DNA from: Nocardioides sp. YR527
GTDB lineage: Bacteria > Actinomycetota > Actinomycetes > Propionibacteriales > Nocardioidaceae
DNA: 64,000 nt
Reading direction: 5' to 3'
Assembly: GCF_900101045.1 (NCBI RefSeq)
Contig: NZ_FNFN01000005.1
Coordinates: 186,001-250,000, forward strand
Made by a program: the position numbers and the translations under genes. How positions within the stretch are numbered: position 1 is the stretch's first letter; every line of letters begins with the position of its first letter. Of this stretch, positions 56,853-63,298 are shown piece by piece. The notes beneath the pieces are model-generated. The model was not told the origin of the DNA, ran no database searches, and saw nothing but the letters and a program-made list of their open reading frames with translations.

Positions 56853-56916
56853 ACGCTAGGTTCGGGCCCGGGCAGCGTCGATTGGTCAATGCCTGCGGTG
56901 CCGGGGGATTCCCTCC
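56853..56916 (-). promoter_or_regulatory. iacABCDEF promoter with 17-bp element
   Basis: On the minus strand GGAGGGAATCCCCCGGC (56916 to 56900) is the most divergent copy of the iac-region element but keeps the GGGA-TCC core. The -10 box TAGCGT (56858 to 56853), identical to that of the GMC operon, begins 58 bases downstream and predicts a start near 56846, a 26-base leader containing the ribosome-binding site. Confidence 0.6.
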
Positions 56917-56924
56917 CAGGGGCG

Positions 56925-56989
56925 TAGGGGATTTCTTCAGCACTCCCGTGAGGCGGGGGCTGCCGCAGACCGCGGCGCGCTCCTACGCT
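56925..56989 (+). promoter_or_regulatory. Sensor kinase promoter with 17-bp element
   Basis: TAGGGGATTTCTTCAGC (56925-56941) lies 59 bases before a TACGCT -10 box (56984-56989). The predicted start is within a base of ATG 56997, so the mRNA would be leaderless. The element is about 23 bases from the divergent iacA copy, two helical turns, so the two may be bound together. Confidence 0.65.
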
Positions 56990-56996
56990 GGCCGGT

Positions 56997-58514
56997 ATGC
57001 AGGTCGACTCCGCGGCACCCGAGCTGGTGACCGAAGACTTCGTCGCGATGATGGACGCCTCCAGCATGTGCGTGCTGATCCACGACGCCGGAACGAAGAA
57101 CATCCTGTGGGCCAACCGCGCGGCCTGCGACATGCTCGAGTTCACCGTCGCCGAGATGCGGCCGCTCAAGGCCAACCACATGAGCAGCTCGGCGCAGCAG
57201 TACGACCGGGTTCTCGGCCGGGCCTGGCTCCAGGACGCCGTCGAGCTCGGGTCCAGCCGGATCGAGTGGCACTACCGGTCCCGGTCCGGGCGGATCATCC
57301 CGACCGACGCCATCGCCGTCCGGGTCGAGCTCGCCCAGGGGCCGGCGGTCATGGTGCAGTTCCGCGACATCGCCCGGGAGCAGGAGGTCGAGCGCGAGCT
57401 CAGGCTGACCACCTCCTACGTCGACGCGCTGGCGCGTCACACCTCGACGGTCGCGTTCATGCTGGACGAGGTGGGCGCCGTCCGCTTCGCCACCGACACG
57501 GCGCTCGGCTACATCGGTCTGACCGGTGACGACGACCCGCCGGCGGGACATCCGCTGACGACGTACGGACGGCTGCGGCGAGGTGGTCTGCCGGTGTCGT
57601 GGGAGGACACCGCGGCGGGTGCGGCGCCGGTCGGGCCGGTCCAGCTCGAGCTGCTCGGTGACGGCGCGAGCGCCATCTGGCTGGAGGGGAGCATCGAGCG
57701 GCTGCGCGTCCAGGAGGTCGACGCCTACCTGATGATCCTGCACGACGTCTCCGAGCGGGTCCGCGGCGAGGCGCGGCGTGAGCTCGAGCTGCGCCACGAG
57801 AACTACCTCGCCCGCTACAACGCGATGGGCGACATGGCCATGGCGATCGCGCACGAGCTCGGCCAGCCGCTGGCGGCGGCCGGCAACTTCATCGCCGGGA
57901 TCCGTGGTCGCGCGAGCTCGCTGGCCCAGGCGGGGGAGCTGCCGCAGCGTTTCGCCGACCAGGTGGCGTACGGCCTGGACAGCGCCGCCCGGCAGATCGA
58001 CCGCGCGACCGGGATCGTCAGCGCGCTGCGCTCGTTCGTCGGCCACCTCGAGCAGGTCGAGCAGGTCGTCGACCTCAACGAGGTGGTCCGCGAGTGCCTC
58101 TACTTCATCCGGCTCCGGGCGGCCGCGAGCGACGTGGACCTGCAGGTCGAGCTGGGCGACGCACCCGTTCTCGTCCGCTGCGAGCAGGTGCTCACCGGAC
58201 AGGTGGTGATGAACCTGTGCTTCAACGCGATCGACGAGATGACCGCCTGCGACCGCGACGTACGCCGGATCGAGGTCACCGTGCGGACCACCGACGGGAT
58301 GGGAGTGGTCACCGTGGACGACCACGGCCGGGGCTTCGTGCGCGACCCGTTCGCCGAGTCGTTCACCAGCAAGGAGGCGGGCAGCGGGATCGGCCTCGCG
58401 CTGAGCCACCGGATCATCACCCGCCAGCACGGCAGCATCTGGGCCGAGCACCGTGACGCCGGCGGGTCCCGCTTCGGCTTCGCGCTGCCCCTGGCCGAGG
58501 AGCCGGGCACCTAG
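56997..58514 (+). CDS. Soluble PAS-domain sensor histidine kinase
   Basis: A 505-residue kinase without membrane segments. It has an N-terminal PAS domain (about 12-125, 'ILWANRAACDMLEFTVAEM'), a short coiled region, a second PAS-like segment (about 140-252), and a dimerisation/phosphoacceptor domain with His286 in 'AIAHELGQPLAAAGNF' (FixL/TodS-like H-box). The ATPase domain has 'LCFNAIDEM' and 'GSGIGLALSHRII'. Cytoplasmic PAS sensors like this read a small molecule or redox state, so indole-3-acetate or a metabolite could be the ligand. It is divergent from iacA, upstream of iacG, and probably phosphorylates the FixJ-type regulator at 60658. Its stop overlaps the element of the iacG promoter. 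Confidence 0.88.
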   Translation: MQVDSAAPELVTEDFVAMMDASSMCVLIHDAGTKNILWANRAACDMLEFTVAEMRPLKANHMSSSAQQYDRVLGRAWLQDAVELGSSRIEWHYRSRSGRIIPTDAIAVRVELAQGPAVMVQFRDIAREQEVERELRLTTSYVDALARHTSTVAFMLDEVGAVRFATDTALGYIGLTGDDDPPAGHPLTTYGRLRRGGLPVSWEDTAAGAAPVGPVQLELLGDGASAIWLEGSIERLRVQEVDAYLMILHDVSERVRGEARRELELRHENYLARYNAMGDMAMAIAHELGQPLAAAGNFIAGIRGRASSLAQAGELPQRFADQVAYGLDSAARQIDRATGIVSALRSFVGHLEQVEQVVDLNEVVRECLYFIRLRAAASDVDLQVELGDAPVLVRCEQVLTGQVVMNLCFNAIDEMTACDRDVRRIEVTVRTTDGMGVVTVDDHGRGFVRDPFAESFTSKEAGSGIGLALSHRIITRQHGSIWAEHRDAGGSRFGFALPLAEEPGT

Positions 58515-58578
58515 GGGAAATCCTCAGCGGGCGGGGTGGAACTCTCGATATCTCGGCGCCGTGAGCCCGGCATAACGT
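58512..58578 (+). promoter_or_regulatory. iacG promoter with 17-bp element
   Basis: TAGGGGAAATCCTCAGC (58512-58528) begins at the sensor kinase stop codon and lies 61 bases before a TAACGT -10 box (58573-58578). The predicted start is exactly the A of ATG 58585, again a leaderless mRNA. It differs from the sensor-promoter copy at only three positions. Confidence 0.7.
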
Positions 58579-58584
58579 CGAGAC

Positions 58585-59109
58585 ATGTCCGACGAGCTCA
58601 CCACGAACCAGCGTGAATTCCGCGCCGCCATGGCGAACCTGTCGGCCGCCGTGAACGTCGTCACCACCGACGGCGTCAGCGGGCGGGCCGGGATAACCGT
58701 CAGTGCGGTGTGCTCGGTGACCGACACACCGCCGACGCTGCTGGTGTGTGTCAACCAGTCCAGCTACACCCACGACATCTTCCGTACGAACCGCCGGGTC
58801 GCCATCAACGTCCTGGGCCGTCAGCACGAGGAGCTCGCGATGCACTTCGCGGGCGCGACCGCGCTCTCGATGGAGGAGCGGTTCGCGCTCCCGGCCTGGG
58901 ACCACGACCGCCACGGTGTGCCGGTGCTCGAGGATGCGGCGGCCGTCCTGGTCGGCCGCGTCGGGGCCGAGTTCACCCAGGGCACCCACACGGTGCTCTT
59001 CGTCGAGGTCGACCACGTCAGCGTGCACGACGAGGCCGGCGCGCTGCTCTACTTCCAGCGCGGCTTCCACCGGATCACACCCGCGACGCCGGTTGCGGCG
59101 AGCGCCTGA
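58585..59109 (+). CDS. iacG: Flavin reductase of the indole-acetate cluster
   Basis: A 174-residue flavin reductase of the HpaC/FRP-like split-barrel family, giving reduced flavin to the two-component monooxygenase IacA. 'FRAAMANLSAAVNVVTTDG', 'GITVSAVCSVTDTPPTLLVCVN' and 'FAINVLG'-like sequence ('RVAINVLGRQHEELA') are diagnostic. No Shine-Dalgarno precedes ATG 58585 and the -10 box is placed for a leaderless transcript. It starts a plus-strand unit that continues through the small protein, iacH and the response regulator. Confidence 0.86.
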   Translation: MSDELTTNQREFRAAMANLSAAVNVVTTDGVSGRAGITVSAVCSVTDTPPTLLVCVNQSSYTHDIFRTNRRVAINVLGRQHEELAMHFAGATALSMEERFALPAWDHDRHGVPVLEDAAAVLVGRVGAEFTQGTHTVLFVEVDHVSVHDEAGALLYFQRGFHRITPATPVAASA

Positions 59110-59123
59110 GGCAGGGGACGCAG

Positions 59124-59387
59124 ATGAGCGAGCGTACGACGCTGATGTGCTACAACGACACGCACGGCTACGGCTGGCGCCACGTCGACCTCTTCGTCCA
59201 CGACGCCGAGGGCCGTGAGCTCAACTGGGTCCACTGGCAGGTCCCGGCCGACGGCCCCGACGCCGCCGACGACGTCACCGCGCAGATCGAGCCGTCGTTG
59301 CGGCGTACCTCGGGGTGGCGGCACGCGGTGAGCGCCAGCGGCATGGACTACTGGGAGGCCGACGCGACCTGGGAGGACGAGGCGTGA
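59124..59387 (+). CDS. Unrecognised 87-residue protein between iacG and iacH
   Basis: A small, acidic, Trp- and His-rich soluble protein ('MCYNDTHGYGWRHVDLFVHD', 'LNWVHWQVPADGP', 'SGMDYWEADATWED') with no signal peptide or membrane segment. I do not recognise a family. Its reality is supported by tight coupling: it starts 14 bases after iacG, after CAGGGGA, and its stop overlaps the iacH GTG (GTGA). It could be an accessory subunit or substrate-binding chaperone of the IAA enzymes; that is speculation. Confidence 0.75.
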   Translation: MSERTTLMCYNDTHGYGWRHVDLFVHDAEGRELNWVHWQVPADGPDAADDVTAQIEPSLRRTSGWRHAVSASGMDYWEADATWEDEA

Positions 59388-60640
59388 GCGCGGCCCCGTG
59401 GTCACTGCGCGCGCTGGTCGAGGACCTGCGAGCCGGGCGGACCACGACCGGCGCGGTCTGGGCCAGGTTCCGCGAGCGGGTGGCGGAGACCGATCCTGCG
59501 TTGCGAGCCTGGGTGGCTCTCGCCGACCCGCCCCCGGCGCCCGGACCCGGACCGCTCGGCGGCATCCCGCTCGGCGTCAAGGACATCATCGACGTGGCCG
59601 GGCTGCCGACCCGCTGCGGTGCCGCGGTACGTTCCGACGCCTCGCCCGCGCAGGCGGATGCGGCGATCGTCTCGGCCTGGCGTGCCGCCGGCGCGCTCCC
59701 GGCGGGGAAGACCGTGACCACCGAGTTCGCCTTCTTCGCGCCCGGCCCGACCGCCAACCCCGCGGCGCCGGGACACACCCCGGGCGGTTCCTCGAGCGGA
59801 TCGGCGGCCGCCGTCGCGTCCGGCCAGGTGCCGTTGGCGCTCGGCTCGCAGACCGCCGGCTCGGTGACCAGGCCCGCCGCCTACTGCGGCGTCGCGTCGC
59901 TGGTCATGAGCCACGGCCGGTTCCCGGTCGCCGGGGTCACCGGCCTGAGCCCGAGCCTGGACAGCCACGGCGTCATCGCCTGCTCGGTCTCCGACCTCGC
60001 CCTCGCCTGGTCGGCGCTCACCGGCGCCCCGGACCTGGGCGCTCTCGGAGGTCCGCCCCGGATCCTGCTCTGGGCCGCCGACCCGCTCGACGTCGTCGAG
60101 GAGCCCATGCGGGCCGCGCTCGCCGCGGCGGTCGAGCGGCTGCGTACGGCCGGGGCGACCGTGGACACCTTCCCCGAGGAGCGGCTCGTCGCCGACGTGA
60201 CCCGCGCCCACCCGGTCGTGATGGCCTTCGAGGCCGCCCGCGAGCGTGCCGCGGAGCTGGCCAGGGCCGGGGAGATCAGCGATCAGCTCGCCCTGCTGCT
60301 CCGCACCGGGGACGCCACGTCTCTGGTGGACTACCGGGCCGCTTCCGAGGTCGTCGACGTCGGCGAGGAGACGGTCGCCCGGCTGCTGTCGTCCTACGAC
60401 GTCATCCTCGGCCCGGCCGCTCCCGGGCCAGCGCCGCGCGGGCTCGACGCCACCGGCGACCCGGTGCTCAGCCGCGCCTGGCAGGCCATGGGCCTGCCGA
60501 CCGTGACCGTCCCGGGACTGGCCGACGACCACGGGCTGCCGCTCGGTGTCCAGCTGATCGGCCCCGGCCGCGGCGAGACCGACCTGATCGGCCATGCTGC
60601 GTGGGTGGAACGACACCTGACCGGATCGGTCCGGTCCTAG
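59384..60640 (+). CDS. iacH: Amidase-signature family protein of the indole-acetate cluster
   Basis: A 418-residue amidase-signature hydrolase. The catalytic Lys is in 'GIPLGVKDIIDVAG', the first Ser in 'TPGGSSSGSAAAVASG', and the nucleophile Ser in 'GSQTAGSVTRPAAYCG', so the Ser-Ser-Lys triad appears intact. IacH homologues accompany iac clusters and have been suggested to act on amides or a ring-opened intermediate; hydrolysis of indole-acetyl amides is also possible. GTG 59384 overlaps the preceding small gene, with GGGAGG upstream, and sets the length against a longer frame. Confidence 0.83.
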   Translation: MSAAPWSLRALVEDLRAGRTTTGAVWARFRERVAETDPALRAWVALADPPPAPGPGPLGGIPLGVKDIIDVAGLPTRCGAAVRSDASPAQADAAIVSAWRAAGALPAGKTVTTEFAFFAPGPTANPAAPGHTPGGSSSGSAAAVASGQVPLALGSQTAGSVTRPAAYCGVASLVMSHGRFPVAGVTGLSPSLDSHGVIACSVSDLALAWSALTGAPDLGALGGPPRILLWAADPLDVVEEPMRAALAAAVERLRTAGATVDTFPEERLVADVTRAHPVVMAFEAARERAAELARAGEISDQLALLLRTGDATSLVDYRAASEVVDVGEETVARLLSSYDVILGPAAPGPAPRGLDATGDPVLSRAWQAMGLPTVTVPGLADDHGLPLGVQLIGPGRGETDLIGHAAWVERHLTGSVRS

Positions 60641-60657
60641 AGTGAGGGTGGTGCCCC

Positions 60658-61302
60658 ATGAACCCGTCCGACTCCGCACAGCCCGATGACCCGGTGGCTC
60701 CGGTGGTCCACATCGTCGATGACGACGAGGACCTCCGGCAGTCGCTGGTCTTCCTGTTCGAGAGCGTCGGCATCACCGCCTTCATCTACCCGGACGCACC
60801 CACGTTCCTCGACGAGATGGACCCGGAGGAGCCGAGCGTCGTCATCGTCGACGTACGGATGCCCGGGCTGAGCGGGTTCCAGCTGCAGGAGCAGCTGGTC
60901 GCGCGGGAGTATCCCGCGCCCGTGATCTTCTGCTCGGCCCACGGCGACATCCCGATGTCGGTGCGCGCCCTGCGCCAGGGTGCGGTGGACTTCCTGGAGA
61001 AGCCCTACGAGCCGCAGAAGATGCTCGAGGTCGTCCAGGAGCACCTGGCTGTCGCGGCTCGGCGCTTCGCCGAGGACCGGTGCCGCCGTGCCGTCTCCGC
61101 CCGGATCGACTCCCTCACCCCGCGAGAGCGCGAGGTGCTCCGCCTCGTCGTCGCCGGGCTCCCGAGCCAGCACATCGCGCGTCAGCTCGGGACCAGCGTC
61201 AAGACGGTGGACGTGCACCGCGCCCGGATCAAGGCGAAGACCGAGGCCGAGAGCCTGGGCACCCTCGTCCGGGACGTCCTGCAGTACCGCGTCACGGTCT
61301 AG
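60658..61302 (+). CDS. FixJ/NarL-type response regulator
   Basis: A 214-residue two-component regulator. The receiver domain has acidic residues in 'VHIVDDDEDLRQSL', phospho-acceptor Asp65 in 'VVIVDVRMPGLSGF', and the switch Lys in 'DFLEKPYEP'. The C-terminal LuxR/GerE helix-turn-helix reads 'LTPREREVLRLVVAGLPSQHIARQLGTS' onward. The FixJ/TodT/StyR style matches the soluble PAS kinase at 56997. It is last in the iacG unit and is the best candidate for binding the 17-bp element at five local promoters. It overlaps the convergent iacI-like gene by four bases. Confidence 0.88.
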   Translation: MNPSDSAQPDDPVAPVVHIVDDDEDLRQSLVFLFESVGITAFIYPDAPTFLDEMDPEEPSVVIVDVRMPGLSGFQLQEQLVAREYPAPVIFCSAHGDIPMSVRALRQGAVDFLEKPYEPQKMLEVVQEHLAVAARRFAEDRCRRAVSARIDSLTPREREVLRLVVAGLPSQHIARQLGTSVKTVDVHRARIKAKTEAESLGTLVRDVLQYRVTV

Positions 61303-61865
61303 TCCCGCTCGGGCGGATCCATCAGCACCGACGTCGACGGGTACGCCGAGGCGAAGCCGTCGGGCAGCGGCGCCACGAACACGTTCTCGGTGCGCGTGCG
61401 CGTGATCAGCCAGCGACCCTCACCCTCGCGCCGGAAGGCGTTGTCGAGCCGGCTCGAGCGCAGCAGCGCGGTGCCGTCGGCGTACAGCCAGGGCTGCATG
61501 TGGATCCACTGCCCCTCGGCGTGGTCGCCGTCGACGTGGAGCTGCTCCGAGGTCAGGTAGTGGGCGTTCAGCACCAGGGCAGGGGTCCGCTCGGGCGACC
61601 AGAACCGCTCGAAGTGGGCCCGGATCTGGTCATGACCCTCCGCCCGGCCGAACTGGCCGTCGTAGTACTCCCCGACGCCCTCCCAGACGGCGTCATGGGC
61701 GTAGAGATCCATGACGAGATCGATGCGCCGGGCATCGTCGGACACGCCCGCCTCGGGGCAGGGGGTGTCGCACAGGAACATGTAGCGGGCCTGGAGGCGG
61801 CGGATCTCCGCCTCCGCCTCCAGGACCGCCACCCGGCGCCGCAGCGCCTCCAGCTCGTCGGTCAT
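61299..61865 (-). CDS. iacI: SnoaL/NTF2-like protein, IacI candidate
   Basis: A 188-residue protein of the SnoaL/nuclear-transport-factor-2 fold. An N-terminal helix ('LEALRRRVAVLEAEAEIRRLQARYMFLCD') is followed by 'LYAHDAVWEGVGEYYDGQFGRAEGHDQIRAHFERFW' and the C-terminal half of the cone. IacI of known iac clusters belongs to this fold, and no other candidate is present. ATG 61865 overlaps the stop of the MFS gene (ATGA), so it is the second gene of a transporter-iacI unit. It may act on a ring-derived intermediate; the role is unproven. Confidence 0.72.
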   Translation of the reverse strand: MTDELEALRRRVAVLEAEAEIRRLQARYMFLCDTPCPEAGVSDDARRIDLVMDLYAHDAVWEGVGEYYDGQFGRAEGHDQIRAHFERFWSPERTPALVLNAHYLTSEQLHVDGDHAEGQWIHMQPWLYADGTALLRSSRLDNAFRREGEGRWLITRTRTENVFVAPLPDGFASAYPSTSVLMDPPERD

Positions 61866-63190
61866 CGACCTGTCCTCGTCCGGACCGGCGCGGTCTCGGG
61901 GAGCACCAGCAGGCACACGACGGTCACGGCCATCCCGGCGGCCAGGTAGTAGCCGACGGAGGAGGCCTGGCCGGTCCATTCGATGAGCCGGTTGGCGATC
62001 GAGGGGGAGAGACCGCCACCCAGCACCGCACCGACCTGGTAGGCGAGCCCGGCACCGGACTGGCGCTGCTCCGGTGTGAACAGCTCGGTGAGGTAGGTGA
62101 TGAGCGGACCGAACAGGAAGCCGGTCAGCAGGAAGCCACCGGCGATGGCGAGCGCCCACGAGGCCAGCGTCCCCTGCTGGGCGATGGGGAAGAGGACCAG
62201 CATGTACGCCAGGACGGCCACCGCACCGGCGAGCATCACCGGCTTGCGTCCGAGACGGTCCGAGAGCCTGGCCCCGGCCACGACGGTGACGGCGTGCAGG
62301 GCGAGACCGGGCAGCGTGCACCACAGGACGGACTTGATCTCGAGGCCGAGTCCCTGCGGGGCGGGGGAGGCGGCGTAGGAGAGCATGAAGCCGGCCAGGA
62401 CGAACATCACCGCGTTGAGTCCCATGTTGGCGCCGGCGGCCAGCAGCAGGCGGCGCCAGTTGTCGCGCAGGACGTTCCAGATCGGGATCCGGGCGATCTG
62501 CTGAGCCGTCTGCTCGGAGGCCAGCTCCTGGAACACCGGCGACTCCTCGAGCGCACGCCGGGCCCAGATGCCCACCAGGAGGACCAGGGCCCCGGCGAGG
62601 AACGGGATGCGCCAGCCCCAGCTCTGCACGGCGCTGGCCGGCAGGTAGAAGACGAGCACGAACGCGAGGTTCGCGAGGAGCGCGCCGAGGGGCGAGCCGA
62701 GCGCCACGAAGGCGCCGTACGCGGCTCGCTGGGTGATCGGGGCGTGCTCGACGGCCAGCACGGAGGCGCCGCCGAGCTCGCCACCGCGGGAGAACCCGTG
62801 CACCATCCGCAGCACGATCAGCAGGACCGGCGCGGCGACCCCGATCGAGGCGTACGAGGGGAGCAGGCCCATCAGGACGGTGGCGCCGCCCATCAGGTAG
62901 AAGGTGATGAGCATGGCCTTCCGCCGGCCGTGGCGGTCGCCGACCCAGCCCATCACGACGGCGCCGAGCGGCGCGACGACGTAGCCGAGGGTGTAGGTCG
63001 CCAGGCTCATGAACGAGGCGAACCAGGGATCGGTGTCCCCGGAGAAGAAGACGGCCGGGAAGACCAGCGCCGAGGCGACGGTGTAGATCGAGAAGTCGAA
63101 GAACTCCAGCGATGTCCCGGCGCCGGCGCCGATGGCCAGTCGTCTGGTCTGGGCAGGGGTGGTGCGTTCCGGTGCCGTGGTGTCGGTCAT
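61862..63190 (-). CDS. MFS transporter, metabolite:proton symporter (MHS) type
   Basis: A 442-residue, 12-helix major facilitator of the MHS branch, which includes shikimate, citrate and aromatic-acid carriers. 'GTSLEFFDFSIYTVASALVFP' in helix 1, 'MGWVGDRHGRRKAM' between helices 2 and 3, and 'RMVHGFSRGGELGGASVLAVE' are typical. AGGAG precedes ATG 63190. Its promoter carries the iac-region element, so uptake of indole-3-acetate is the likely job. Confidence 0.85.
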   Translation of the reverse strand: MTDTTAPERTTPAQTRRLAIGAGAGTSLEFFDFSIYTVASALVFPAVFFSGDTDPWFASFMSLATYTLGYVVAPLGAVVMGWVGDRHGRRKAMLITFYLMGGATVLMGLLPSYASIGVAAPVLLIVLRMVHGFSRGGELGGASVLAVEHAPITQRAAYGAFVALGSPLGALLANLAFVLVFYLPASAVQSWGWRIPFLAGALVLLVGIWARRALEESPVFQELASEQTAQQIARIPIWNVLRDNWRRLLLAAGANMGLNAVMFVLAGFMLSYAASPAPQGLGLEIKSVLWCTLPGLALHAVTVVAGARLSDRLGRKPVMLAGAVAVLAYMLVLFPIAQQGTLASWALAIAGGFLLTGFLFGPLITYLTELFTPEQRQSGAGLAYQVGAVLGGGLSPSIANRLIEWTGQASSVGYYLAAGMAVTVVCLLVLPETAPVRTRTGR

Positions 63191-63220
63191 GCGGTCTCCT
63201 GGTGTGGTGTGGACCACAGC

Positions 63221-63287
63221 ACACTAGGAATCGCGCAGGTCGACCGACCATTGGAGGAGTCTCGCCCCGTGGTGAGGGAATCCCTTA
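63221..63287 (-). promoter_or_regulatory. MFS-iacI promoter with 17-bp element
   Basis: On the minus strand TAAGGGATTCCCTCACC (63287 to 63271) lies 61 bases before a TAGTGT -10 box (63226 to 63221), predicting a start near 63214 and a 24-base leader with a good ribosome-binding site. The core TAAGGGA-T-TCCCTCA is close to a perfect palindrome. Confidence 0.65.
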
Positions 63288-63298
63288 CGCGGCCCCTC

